In this document: positions 6,628 to 15,633 of the stretch, in pieces | Layout of the letters: each line of letters starts with the position of its first letter | Position numbering within the stretch: the first letter of the stretch is position 1 | Source of the DNA: Gallionella sp. | GTDB taxonomy: Bacteria; Pseudomonadota; Gammaproteobacteria; Burkholderiales; Gallionellaceae | NCBI GenBank assembly: GCA_030690245.1 | Contig: JAUYGW010000267.1 | Location: 1 to 18,400 of the forward strand | Direction of reading: 5' to 3' | Length of the DNA stretch: 18,400 nt | Notes under the pieces: generated by a model | The model's input: the letters and a program-made list of their open reading frames with translations, nothing else | Database searches by the model: none | What the model was told of the DNA's origin: nothing | Position numbers and translations under genes: made by a program

Positions 6628-9600
6628 TCAATTACCCTGCAATTTCCCGAGCAATGCTTCAAACTCCTCGACCGGCACCGGTTTGCTGAACAGATAGCCC
6701 TGATACGCCATGCAGCCGTTTTGTTTGAGGAAGCCCAGTTGCGCCCCGGTCTCCACCCCTTCGGCAATCACGTTCAAGCGGAAGTTTTGCGCCATGTCGA
6801 TGATGGTTTTCACCATCACGGCATCGTTCGGATCGGTTGCAATATCACGCACGAAGCTCTGATCGATCTTGATCTGGTCGAGCGGCAGTTGCTTCAGGTA
6901 GGACAGCGACGAATAACCGGTGCCGAAATCGTCCAGGGATAATTTGACGCCCAGCGCTTTCAACGCGTGCATTTTTGCCACGACATCGGCAACATCATTC
7001 AGCACGACACTTTCAGTCAATTCCAGCTTCAGGCGCGACGGGTCAACCTGATGCGCACGCAGCGCTGCCGCGACCACATCCACAAAACCATGCAAGCGGA
7101 ACTGTTGCGCGCTGACATTGATGGCAAGCTCCAAATTGCGCGTTTGTTCATTTTCGCCCCACTGCGCAAGCTGCCGGCAGGCGGTATCCAGCACCCACAG
7201 ACCGATATCCAGGATCAGCGAGCTTTCCTCTGCGACGGGAATGAATTGCGCGGGCGAAACCAAGCCGCGTTTTGGATGCATCCAGCGTACCAGCGCCTCT
7301 GCCCCCAACGGGCGCTGCTCGCTATCTACCTGAATCTGGTAATACAGGCGCAGCTCCAAATTGGGGATGGCGCGGCGCAAATCCGCCTCCAGCGCGGCGT
7401 GCATTTCCACCGCATGCTGCATCGCGGGATCGAAGAAACGCACCGCGTTCCGCCCAGCATCCTTGGCCTGGTACATCGCCAGATCGGCGCGTTTAAGCAA
7501 GGTCTCCACCGATTCCTCGTTGCCACGGTACAAGCACACGCCGATGCTCGGCGAACTGTGATATTCATGCCCCTTGATCTGGTAAGGCACCGACAGCGCC
7601 GCGCGTATCTTCTCGGCAATCAGCGCGGCCTTTTGCGAAGCATCTTGCGCATTCGCACCGATCTCATCGATCAATACCACGAACTCGTCGCCGCCCAGCC
7701 GCGACACGGTATCCACTTCGCGCACGCAGAACTGGATGCGCTCGGCCACCTCGATCAGCATCAGGTCGCCATAATGGTGCCCCAGCGTATCGTTGAGCGT
7801 CTTGAACTTGTCCATGTCGAGGAACAGCACCGCGCCGTAATGATGGCTGCGCGCCGACACCGACAGCGCCAGATGGAAACGGTCCATCAGCAAGCGCCGG
7901 TTGGGCAGTTTGGTCAGCGCGTCATAAAACGCCAGATGACGGATTTCCTCCTCGGCCTGTTTGCGCGCGGTGATGTCGCTGAAAATGGCGACATACTCGG
8001 TGGTCTCGCCCTGCTCGTCCTTTATCGCGGTGAGGGTCAGCCACTTCGGATAAACCTGCCCGTTCTTGCGCCTGTCCCACATCTCGCCGGTCCAAGAGCC
8101 GGAAGCCAGCAGTTGCCGCCACATCTCCGCATAAAAGGCCTTGTCCTGGCGGCCCGAACTGAGGATGCGCGGATTCTTGCCCAACACCTCTTCGGCGCTA
8201 TAGCCGGTCGTATCCTCGAATGCCCGGTTGACGCGGATGATGTTCGAGTATGCATCGGTGATCAGGATGGCTTCATGCGTCTCGAAGGTTGCCGCTGCCA
8301 CGCGCAATGCATCCTCCGCCAACTTATGCTCGGTAATATCCTGAACCGCGCCCACCGAGCGCAACGGCTTGCCGGACGCATCGAAATCACTGGAGCAATG
8401 TTCACGCACCCACTTGATGCGGCCATCCGCAAGCAGTAGCCGATGCGTGATGTCGTAAGCCTGGCGATCTTGTAACGACCGCGTGTAAGCCTGATCCACC
8501 TTGTTGCGGTCATCCGGATGAATCGCGTTCAGGAAATTTTCATAGGATGGCGAAAATTGCTCCGGATCAAGCTCAAATATCCGGTAGATTTCCTCCGACC
8601 AGCGCAACTCGCCGCTCACCATGTCCAGCTCCCAGCTCCCCAAATGCCCCAGCCGCTGCGCTTCGTTGAGCAAGTCCTGGTTGTGCTGCAACTCCAGAAG
8701 CGCGCGCCTTATGTGCTCCTGGCTGTCCCGTAGCGCCTTTTCGATATGCTCGCGCTCGATGATTTCTTCCTGCAATTGCTCATTGCTTACATTCAGCTCG
8801 CGGGTGCGTTCCTCGACGCGGTCTTCCAGCGAGCGATACAGCGATTGCAGGTTTTCGGCCATATGGTTAAACGCGCTCCCCAACGTGCCTATTTCACCCG
8901 TGCCGGACTCGGCGACACGTTTGCCCAGATCGCCCCGGGCTATTTCATCGGCGGTCTGCGCGAAAGCCTTGAGCGGCAAAACCAGCCGCCGGCCGAAATA
9001 AAATGCGGCAACTCCGGCCAGCAGAATCAATCCCAGCAAGATCTCCAGCAGGGTTTTTCGCTGGCGATAAATCGGCGCGAAAGCCTCCTCGGCATCCATC
9101 TTGACCACCATCCCCCAGCGCAATTCCGGCAGGTAGCGCCAGGCGGCGACCACTTGTCGCCCGCTGTAATCGGCTTCTATTCCGCCGCCGTGCCGGCCAA
9201 GCAAGGCATTGCGTATCGGGACGGGTGACGTTTTCATATCCATTTTGCGCTGCATGGCTGCCTCCGGGTCATGCCTGAACGGCGCGACAAATTCGGCTTC
9301 CCCGGAATCCGTCAACCTGGCGAGCAGGGTTTCCCCGGTCGAGCCCAGCCCGCTGTTTTCCATCGCTACCCGGTAGATATTTTCGGTGCTGAGCTGAAAG
9401 GCGATCACGCCGTGGAATACGCCGTTACGAATGATCGGCGCGGCAACAAATGCGGCAGGCACACCGGAAGGCTTGTAGCTTCCGAAGCTGGAAAAGCTGC
9501 TTTCAAAGGTCAGGCTGGATTCGCGGAATGCCTTGGCCAGTTGCGAATCGCGGTAAGGGCCGTCGAGCAGATTGGTGGCGAAGTCCGCTTCGTGCTTGTC

Positions 9601-10011
9601 GGTATAGGTGATTTCGCCCTGCGGCGTAATCAGGAACACATCGTAAAACAGTGCGCTCTCATCAATATAGGCGGAAAAACGGCTGCGGAATTGCCGGTCC
9701 ACCCTCCGGTATCCGGCTGAGCCGGGGCGGTGTTGCAAATAGGCGTGCGACAAATCGGACATGGCCTGCTCCGCCAGAAGGCCGCGCGCGAGCATCTGCA
9801 CATCCTGGGCGCGCTCGTCCAGATAGGCTTTGATCTCCATCGCCTTCTTGTCCGCCAGACGCGACATTCGCGCCTGCGTTTCAACGCGCAACGCGGCTTC
9901 ATTTTGCCGCAGGCTCAGGTAACCGAATAACAGCAGCGGCAGCAGCGCAACCACGATAAACCAGAGCGCCAGGTGATGGGTGAGCGAATGGCCTTTCATG
10001 TCATGTTTCAT
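6628..10011 (-). CDS. Membrane Cache-HAMP-PAS-PAS-GGDEF-EAL cyclic-di-GMP protein
   Basis: Predicted sensor that makes and/or degrades cyclic di-GMP. From ATG at 10011 it has 1127 residues: membrane helix about 15-35, periplasmic Cache-like region about 37-312, membrane helix 321-340, HAMP 341-394, coiled coil, PAS about 450-562 and 572-684, GGDEF about 690-850, EAL about 870-1120. GGDEF (773-777) is intact, with an inhibitory RxxD site (764-767) five residues before it. EAL (905-907), ELTES, DDFGTGYSS and AEGVET are intact, so both activities are possible. The ATG overlaps the stop of the upstream binding-protein gene as ATGA, with GGGAG before it; this decides the start over an upstream ATG at 10050. 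The overlap implies translational coupling, so the binding protein may present its ligand to this periplasmic domain. Ligand and output direction are unknown. Confidence 0.93.
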   Translation of the reverse strand: MKHDMKGHSLTHHLALWFIVVALLPLLLFGYLSLRQNEAALRVETQARMSRLADKKAMEIKAYLDERAQDVQMLARGLLAEQAMSDLSHAYLQHRPGSAGYRRVDRQFRSRFSAYIDESALFYDVFLITPQGEITYTDKHEADFATNLLDGPYRDSQLAKAFRESSLTFESSFSSFGSYKPSGVPAAFVAAPIIRNGVFHGVIAFQLSTENIYRVAMENSGLGSTGETLLARLTDSGEAEFVAPFRHDPEAAMQRKMDMKTSPVPIRNALLGRHGGGIEADYSGRQVVAAWRYLPELRWGMVVKMDAEEAFAPIYRQRKTLLEILLGLILLAGVAAFYFGRRLVLPLKAFAQTADEIARGDLGKRVAESGTGEIGTLGSAFNHMAENLQSLYRSLEDRVEERTRELNVSNEQLQEEIIEREHIEKALRDSQEHIRRALLELQHNQDLLNEAQRLGHLGSWELDMVSGELRWSEEIYRIFELDPEQFSPSYENFLNAIHPDDRNKVDQAYTRSLQDRQAYDITHRLLLADGRIKWVREHCSSDFDASGKPLRSVGAVQDITEHKLAEDALRVAAATFETHEAILITDAYSNIIRVNRAFEDTTGYSAEEVLGKNPRILSSGRQDKAFYAEMWRQLLASGSWTGEMWDRRKNGQVYPKWLTLTAIKDEQGETTEYVAIFSDITARKQAEEEIRHLAFYDALTKLPNRRLLMDRFHLALSVSARSHHYGAVLFLDMDKFKTLNDTLGHHYGDLMLIEVAERIQFCVREVDTVSRLGGDEFVVLIDEIGANAQDASQKAALIAEKIRAALSVPYQIKGHEYHSSPSIGVCLYRGNEESVETLLKRADLAMYQAKDAGRNAVRFFDPAMQHAVEMHAALEADLRRAIPNLELRLYYQIQVDSEQRPLGAEALVRWMHPKRGLVSPAQFIPVAEESSLILDIGLWVLDTACRQLAQWGENEQTRNLELAINVSAQQFRLHGFVDVVAAALRAHQVDPSRLKLELTESVVLNDVADVVAKMHALKALGVKLSLDDFGTGYSSLSYLKQLPLDQIKIDQSFVRDIATDPNDAVMVKTIIDMAQNFRLNVIAEGVETGAQLGFLKQNGCMAYQGYLFSKPVPVEEFEALLGKLQGN

Positions 10012-11255
10012 CGCGCCGCTCCCGCCAAAGCCTGTTGCTCGGCAAGCCATTCCGGGCGGCTGCGGTAGAACGGAAACGGCGCCGGGTGCACTGCGGCATC
10101 GGATTGCCAGACAATGTCAAATTGCCCGTCGGCGCGCGCCCTGCCGATACGCACGGTTTTCCACAGGTGTCCGGTATTGAAGTCCACCGCCACGATGCCC
10201 TGCGGCGCCGCCATGCTTTGCTGCGCAAGGATGTTTTTTACCGGCGTCAGATCCGCCGTACCGGCGTTGCGCACGCTGTCCGCCCACAACTTCACCCCGA
10301 TATAGGCCGCCTCCATCGGATCATCCAGTACGCGCTCCTTGCCGAAGCGCTGCCTGAAGCGTGCGATGAACGCCTTGTTTTCGTCGCTGTCCACGCTCTG
10401 GAAATAATTCCACGCGGCGTAATGCCCCGCCACCAAATCGGCCCCGATCACCGTCAATTCCACTTCGGCGATGCTGGTGGAAAACACCGGGATTTTTTCG
10501 GCATCGATGCCTGCGGCGCGCAGCGTGCGGAAGAAATGCAGGTTGCTGTCACCATTGAGCGTGTTGATCACAAAATCGGGGCGCTGCGCGGCAATTTCTT
10601 GCACCACTGCAGCCATATCACTTGCGCCCAGCGGCAGATAGCGCTCGCCAAGCAACTGCCCGCCTTGCGCAAGCAGCACGTCCTTGACCGTACGGTTGGC
10701 GGTGCGCGGAAAAATGTAATCCGAACCGATCAGGTAATAGCGCTTGCCCTGATTTCGCAAAGCCCAGAACGCCATCGGAATGATTTGCTGGTTGGGTGCC
10801 GCGCCGGTATAGAAGATGTCGGGCGATTGCTCCAGCCCTTCGTATTGCAGCGGATAGAACAGCAGGTGATGATACTTTTCGACAACGGCTTTGACTGCCT
10901 TGCGGCAATCCGATGTCCAGCAGCCAAACAACGCCTGAACACCGTCCCGGGTGATGAGCTGCTCCGCCTGCTGCGCGCAATGCCCGGCATCCGAACGGCA
11001 ATCGGCAACGATCATCTCGATGGTCTGGCCGTTTAATCCGCCCGACTGGTTGGCTTCTTCGACCGCCAGCCGCACCGCATCCACCAGCGGCGCCTCGCTC
11101 GACGCCATCGTGCCGCTGAGCGAGTGCAGCACGCCGATTTTTATGGCGGGTTTGGCGCGGCCATATTGGCTGTACAGCAGCGCGCCAACCAGCAACCCCG
11201 CAGCCGCCAGGATTGCAACCAATAGATTAAATTTACCGAAAAGCAGGTTTTGCAT
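10008..11255 (-). CDS. UrtA/amide-binding-type periplasmic ligand-binding protein, membrane-anchored
   Basis: 415 residues of the type I periplasmic binding fold (Peripla_BP_5, the UrtA/FmdD/AmiC group). Typical segments are IGVLHSLSGTMA (40-51), QYEGLEQSP, YTGAAPNQQIIP, GSDYIFPRTAN, NTLNGDSN and GHYAAWNYFQS. The N-terminus has one lysine followed by a hydrophobic stretch (about 10-28); I see no lipobox cysteine and no clear cleavage site, so it may stay tethered to the inner membrane. No ABC permease or ATPase gene is nearby. It lies between two GGDEF-EAL sensor genes, 62 bp after the first and overlapping the second by four bases. I infer a sensory co-receptor for a urea-, amide- or amino-acid-like ligand, not a transporter part. 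An AGGG lies before the ATG. Confidence 0.88.
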   Translation of the reverse strand: MQNLLFGKFNLLVAILAAAGLLVGALLYSQYGRAKPAIKIGVLHSLSGTMASSEAPLVDAVRLAVEEANQSGGLNGQTIEMIVADCRSDAGHCAQQAEQLITRDGVQALFGCWTSDCRKAVKAVVEKYHHLLFYPLQYEGLEQSPDIFYTGAAPNQQIIPMAFWALRNQGKRYYLIGSDYIFPRTANRTVKDVLLAQGGQLLGERYLPLGASDMAAVVQEIAAQRPDFVINTLNGDSNLHFFRTLRAAGIDAEKIPVFSTSIAEVELTVIGADLVAGHYAAWNYFQSVDSDENKAFIARFRQRFGKERVLDDPMEAAYIGVKLWADSVRNAGTADLTPVKNILAQQSMAAPQGIVAVDFNTGHLWKTVRIGRARADGQFDIVWQSDAAVHPAPFPFYRSRPEWLAEQQALAGAAR

Positions 11256-11317
11256 AAACGACCCTGACGCGCATCAAACGCGCTCGGCTCATATTAGCAT
11301 GACACAGGGGCGCGCCC

Positions 11318-14300
11318 CTACAGCCCTCCCAACAGCTTCTCGAACTCCTCGACCGGCACGGCCTTGCCGAACAGGAAACCCTGGTAGGTGATGCAGTCGC
11401 GCTGCCTGAGCGAAGCCATTTGCGCCTGGGTTTCCACCCCTTCGGCAATCACGCTCAAGTTGAAGTTGTTCACCAGATCGATGATGTTCTGCACCAGCAG
11501 CGCGTCGTCGCTGCCTTTGTTGATAGCCTGCACAAAGCCCTTGTCTATCTTGAGCTGATCGATTGGAAGCTGTCTCAGGTAGGACAGCGACGAATAGCGG
11601 GTGCCAAAATCGTCCATCGACAAGCCGACGCCAAGCGCTTTAAGCGCATGCATTTTTTTCACCGTTCCAGCCAGGTCGTCCAGCACCATGCGTTCGGTCA
11701 GTTCCAGTTTCAGGCGCGCAGGGTTGACCTGGTGCTTGCGCAACATGCCGGCCACCTTATCCACAAAATCGGGCAGGGCGAACTGCTTGGTGCTGACATT
11801 GATGGTCAGCAGCAGATCGCACGTTCGCGGATTGCCGCCCCACAAGGCGAGTTGCCGGCAGGCCGTTTCCAGCACCCAATCATCGATCTCGATGATCAGC
11901 GCGCTCTCTTCGGCGATCGGAATAAATTGATCCGGCATGACCATGCCGCGCGTTGGATGGATCCAGCGCAGTAACGCCTCCGCCCCCAGCGGACGATTAT
12001 CGTCACCCACTTGCACCTGGTAGTACAGATGCAATTGCCGCTGTTCCAGGGCGCGGCGCAAATCATTCACCAGCTCGGTATGCGCTTCCACGTTATGCTG
12101 CATGGCAGTATCAAAAAAGCGTACCGCATTGCGCCCTGAACTCTTGGCCTGGTACATCGCCAGATCGGCATGTTTGAGCAAGGTGTCCACGGTCTCCTCG
12201 TTGCCGCGGTACAAGCTGATGCCGATACTGGGCGAACTATGGTGCTCATGCTCTTTAAGCCAGTAGGGGCGCGCCAACGTCTCGCGGATTTTTTCGCCTA
12301 CCAGCCCGGCTTTATGCGAAGCCTCGTCCCGGTCATCACCGATTTCCTCGATCAGCACCACAAATTCGTCCCCGCCGAATCTTGCCACGGTATCCATTTC
12401 GCGCACGCAAGACTTGATCCGCGCAGCCACCTCAACCAGCAGCAAATCGCCGTAATCATGCCCGAATGTGTCGTTAATTACCTTGAACCTGTCCATGTCG
12501 ATGAACAATACCGCGCCGTAGTTATTGTGGCGCGTGGAAACAGGCAAAGCCGCGTGGAAGCGGTCGATAAACAGACGCCGGTTGGGCAATTGGGTCAGCG
12601 CATCATAGAACGCCAGATTGCGGATCTCCTCCTCGACCCGCTTGCGCGCGGTGATGTCGCTGAAGATGGCGACATACTGGACGGTTTCCTGGTGTTCATT
12701 TTTTACGGCAGTCACGGTCATCCACTTCGGATAAATCTGGCCATTTTTGCGTTTATCCCAAATCTCACCCGACCATGTGCCGGTATGGATCAGTTGACGC
12801 CACATCTCGGCGTAAAAAGCCTTGTCCTGCCGTCCGGAATTCATCATGCGCGGGTTCTTGCCCAGCACCTCTGCGGAACTGTAGCCGGTGATCTCCTGAA
12901 ATGCCTGGTTGACGCGGATGATATTGGCGCTGGCATCGGTAATCAGGATGGCCTCATGCGTCTCGAAGGCCGCCGCCGCAACGCGCAACGCTTCTTCGGC
13001 CTGCTTGCGTCCGGTGATGTCGCGGCTTGAAGCATAAATAAAGCTTTGCCCTTCCAGTTCTACGCCGGAGGCGCTGATTTCGACATTGATCAGTGTTCCG
13101 TCCTTGCGGCGGTACAAGGCCTCGAACATGGCGCTCTTGCCGACCAGTTCCCTGAACTTCTCACGTAACTCATCAATCGGCCATTGCGCATCCCAGTCGG
13201 CCACGTTAAGGCCGGACACCTCTTTTTGGGTATAGCCCAGCATGCGGCAGAAGGCATCGTTGGCCGCCAATATATTGCCTTGCATATCCATCACATGGAT
13301 GCCATCCATAGAAGTCGTCATCAAAGCCTGGTTGCGCCGCAGCAGCGATTCGGTCAACTGCTGAGCCAGTTCCAATTCAATGGTGCGTTTTTTCACCCGC
13401 TCTTCGAGGTGCTCCGACAGGTCGAGCAGGCGCGCTTCATTATCGTGTGCCCCTTTTAATAACGCGCTGAACCCTTCGGCCATTTCGTTAAAACTATTGC
13501 CCACCTGGCCGAGTTCGTCGCGTGCGCCGAGATTGATCCGCTCATTCAGGTCGCCGCCGGCAAAGGCGTGTGCCGAACGGGCCAGCGAGCGGATATTGAC
13601 GATAATGGCGCGGCAGGTGCCAATCGAAAAATAGGCCACTGCCAGAAACAGCAGAAACGCGATGCCGACGCTATAACGCAATGTTTTTTCTGCCCGTGCG
13701 ATACGCGCCCTGATCAAAGTTTCGGCCGTCGGCAACAGTGTTTTATGCAGCCGCGCGTAACTTTTGTCGATCGCCACAGCGGACATCCCAAAAAAATCAT
13801 CGGGGCGCGTAGCGAAATGCCCGTGAAGAATGTCCGATGCCACCAGGCGGGTAATCTGCTGCGCCGAATCGGTGATATCTCCAGATGCCGCCAAGATTAA
13901 ATCCTGTAACGCCGGGTTGTGGTGGCTGGTCTTGTCGAGGTTGGTTCTGAGTATTCCAAGCGCATCCTCGAGCTCGACAATCAGGATATTTAATTCGATC
14001 TTCTGCTGCGCAGTGACCTGCTTGCTGGCCAGGATGCCGGTGCCATATGCGCGCAATTGCCCAAGATGCTCAAGCGCATGCGGCAGCTTGTTAACGATGG
14101 TGTCGATCAGATAGAACGTGCTGAGTTCAGGGTCCAGGGTCAGCGCGTATTCATCGGCAACCAGGCTTTCAAAGGACTGTATCCGGCTGATCAGACGGGT
14201 ATGCGCGGCAAAGTTTTGAGCCGCCGTCCAATTGAGCCCATCTTTGCGCAGGCGCTCCCAATCTGTCTTGATGTGCTGCAAATTTTCGCTAGAGGCCATG

Positions 14301-14674
14301 CCGGAAAACGGCTTGCCCCACATCTCGTTCATTTTTTCGACTGCTTCGCTTTCCGTGCTGGCACGTCTGTCCCGCATGGTCTCATTGCCGCCGAAAATCC
14401 CGGCCGAAAGCCCGCGGTGCTGCTGGAGTATCTGCACGGCCTGCGGAAATAGCTTGATCAGATCGAGGCCTTTCAATTCCCGCTGCGAGGAGATGATTAC
14501 CCGATCAAGGCTAACAAACAGGCTGTACACCACTACCGCCATCGCGGCCAGCGACATCAAGCCCAGCAGCACAAATTTCCTGGTGATATCCAGGCGATTC
14601 ATCAGGGCCACGGCAGGAGAGAAAAATGCCTGTATTAATTTTTTACTGCTGCCGCCGTTGCCTGTCATCACCAT
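11318..14674 (-). CDS. Membrane helical-sensor-HAMP-PAS-PAS-GGDEF-EAL cyclic-di-GMP protein
   Basis: Predicted c-di-GMP turnover protein, 1118 residues: membrane helix about 33-56, long all-helical periplasmic region about 60-330 with QQHRGLSAG (84-92) recalling nitrate/nitrite-type (NIT) sensors, membrane helix 336-354, HAMP 355-410, coiled coil, PAS about 445-560 and 565-680, GGDEF about 685-845, EAL about 865-1115. GGDEF (767-771) and the RxxD inhibitory site (758-761) are intact. EAL (899-901) and the metal-binding E994 are present, but the usual DDFGTG reads DDFGTR (R1026) and ELTES reads ELTER, so phosphodiesterase activity may be altered. The PAS2-GGDEF-EAL part is about three quarters identical by eye to the downstream paralogue while the sensor parts differ. 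AAAGG is better placed for a start at the third codon (14668). It is the first gene of the three-gene signalling block. Confidence 0.92.
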   Translation of the reverse strand: MVMTGNGGSSKKLIQAFFSPAVALMNRLDITRKFVLLGLMSLAAMAVVVYSLFVSLDRVIISSQRELKGLDLIKLFPQAVQILQQHRGLSAGIFGGNETMRDRRASTESEAVEKMNEMWGKPFSGMASSENLQHIKTDWERLRKDGLNWTAAQNFAAHTRLISRIQSFESLVADEYALTLDPELSTFYLIDTIVNKLPHALEHLGQLRAYGTGILASKQVTAQQKIELNILIVELEDALGILRTNLDKTSHHNPALQDLILAASGDITDSAQQITRLVASDILHGHFATRPDDFFGMSAVAIDKSYARLHKTLLPTAETLIRARIARAEKTLRYSVGIAFLLFLAVAYFSIGTCRAIIVNIRSLARSAHAFAGGDLNERINLGARDELGQVGNSFNEMAEGFSALLKGAHDNEARLLDLSEHLEERVKKRTIELELAQQLTESLLRRNQALMTTSMDGIHVMDMQGNILAANDAFCRMLGYTQKEVSGLNVADWDAQWPIDELREKFRELVGKSAMFEALYRRKDGTLINVEISASGVELEGQSFIYASSRDITGRKQAEEALRVAAAAFETHEAILITDASANIIRVNQAFQEITGYSSAEVLGKNPRMMNSGRQDKAFYAEMWRQLIHTGTWSGEIWDKRKNGQIYPKWMTVTAVKNEHQETVQYVAIFSDITARKRVEEEIRNLAFYDALTQLPNRRLFIDRFHAALPVSTRHNNYGAVLFIDMDRFKVINDTFGHDYGDLLLVEVAARIKSCVREMDTVARFGGDEFVVLIEEIGDDRDEASHKAGLVGEKIRETLARPYWLKEHEHHSSPSIGISLYRGNEETVDTLLKHADLAMYQAKSSGRNAVRFFDTAMQHNVEAHTELVNDLRRALEQRQLHLYYQVQVGDDNRPLGAEALLRWIHPTRGMVMPDQFIPIAEESALIIEIDDWVLETACRQLALWGGNPRTCDLLLTINVSTKQFALPDFVDKVAGMLRKHQVNPARLKLELTERMVLDDLAGTVKKMHALKALGVGLSMDDFGTRYSSLSYLRQLPIDQLKIDKGFVQAINKGSDDALLVQNIIDLVNNFNLSVIAEGVETQAQMASLRQRDCITYQGFLFGKAVPVEEFEKLLGGL

Positions 14675-14820
14675 ACCTTTATAAAGTAAGTGGTATCACA
14701 CAATCACATTTGCGCTGTAATTCCCTGATTCCTTGAAGTCTAGTGGAGTTCAGTCTAAAAAACCATGATATGCATCAACCTGCATTACATGAGGAGGTGC
14801 GATACCCCCACATTTGAAGA
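14675..14820. other. Spacer upstream of the signalling block
   Basis: This 146-bp stretch lies between the end of the UDG gene and the first GGDEF-EAL gene. It is more AT-rich than its surroundings and probably carries the promoter of the block on minus. I cannot point to a convincing -35/-10 pair. A small stem (ATGCA/TGCAT, about 14774-14789) is present. The reading frames that cross it are extensions of shadow frames. Confidence 0.4.
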
Positions 14821-15633
14821 CTACGCTTCGCCGTGTCGCGCCCGCATAGCCAAACACAAATCCTGCCACGCCTTGGCCTTCTCCATCGGACTGCGCAACA
14901 AATAGGCGGGGTGATAGGTGATGACCAGCGGAATGCCGTGGTAGTCGTGCAATGTGCCGCGCAACGAGCCCAGCGGCGCATCGCGCCCCAGCAAAGCGGT
15001 GGCGGCGGTCTTGCCCAGCGCGACGATGAGCCTGGGTTTGATCAATTCGATCTGGCGTTGCAGATAGGGCAGGCAGGTCGCGATCTCGTCCGCCTCCGGC
15101 GCGCGGTTGTTGGGCGGGCGGCATTTGACGATGTTGGCGATGTAAACATTTTTCCCGCGTCTGAGTCCGATCGCCAGCAGCATGTTGTCGAGCAGCTTGC
15201 CCGCCTGCCCGACGAACGGCTCGCCCTGCGCATCTTCATCCGCCCCCGGCCCTTCACCGACGAACAGCCACTCAGCCTGCTCGTCGCCCACACCGAATAC
15301 CGTCTGCGTGCAACCGGCACGCAGCTTGCAGAGGGTGCAGTCGCGCACCTGCTGTTTGAGTTCTGGCCAGTTGATATTGCTTAACTCCCCTCCCCGGCTG
15401 ACTGGGGAGTGCTGTAGGTCGGGTTTCAACCCGACTGCTTCGACCAATTCAGAAGGAGCATGTCGGGCTAAAGCCCGACCTACATCAGGCTGCGCAGGCC
15501 GGGGTGGCGCAGCGTAGTCCGACGCCTGCGCCTCCTGCACAACCTCTACCGCCGCAACCGGCGCAGGTGCCCCGCGCCGCCGCCACAGCGGATACAGTTT
15601 CAACTCGCGCAACACCGCTTCGTTCCTATCCAT
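14821..15633 (-). CDS. Family 4 (Fe-S) uracil-DNA glycosylase
   Basis: Removes uracil from DNA in base excision repair. From ATG at 15633 it has 270 residues. Four cysteines expected to hold the 4Fe-4S cluster are C99, C102, C171 and C187 (spacing C-x2-C and C-x15-C). The active-site segment is GEGPGADED (126-134), followed by [11 protein letters not shown], and the second motif is HPAYLLR (241-247). The N-terminal [14 protein letters not shown] is the usual start of the betaproteobacterial form. Residues about 51-73 of the linker between this leader and the catalytic domain are encoded by an in-frame family D repeat. A GTG three codons upstream is an alternative start. The ATG overlaps the rimI stop by eight bases, placing it last in the tsaB-rimI-UDG operon. 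Confidence 0.94.
   Translation of the reverse strand: MDRNEAVLRELKLYPLWRRRGAPAPVAAVEVVQEAQASDYAAPPRPAQPDVGRALARHAPSELVEAVGLKPDLQHSPVSRGGELSNINWPELKQQVRDCTLCKLRAGCTQTVFGVGDEQAEWLFVGEGPGADEDAQGEPFVGQAGKLLDNMLLAIGLRRGKNVYIANIVKCRPPNNRAPEADEIATCLPYLQRQIELIKPRLIVALGKTAATALLGRDAPLGSLRGTLHDYHGIPLVITYHPAYLLRSPMEKAKAWQDLCLAMRARHGEA
15413..15484. repeat. In-gene palindromic repeat (family D)
   Basis: The outer ends TGTAGGTCGGG (15413-15423) and CCCGACCTACA (15474-15484) are perfect inverted repeats. Each arm is itself palindromic, as in the 6474-6519 copy, but the arms are 26 bp apart instead of 2, and that spacer can itself pair (TGCTTC with GAAG-AGCA). The 72-bp length is a multiple of three and the UDG frame runs through it without a stop. 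A further small palindrome (ACTCCCC 15384-15390 with GGGGAGT 15404-15410) adjoins it, also inside the gene. Confidence 0.88.

Noticed and set aside
6967..8439. Plus-strand open frame of 490 codons opposite the first EAL/GGDEF region
   Set aside because: It mirrors the conserved GGDEF-EAL coding strand and has no recognisable domain or ribosome site. The similar frame opposite the paralogue reflects shared sense sequence, not a conserved antisense gene.
10012..10050. Upstream ATG for the Cache-GGDEF-EAL gene
   Set aside because: The ATGA overlap with the binding-protein stop at 10008-10011 and the GGGAG before it favour the start at 10011.
10008..11255. Binding-protein gene as part of a urea ABC transporter
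   Set aside because: No permease or ATPase genes flank it; both neighbours are c-di-GMP receptors, so a transporter assignment is not supported here.
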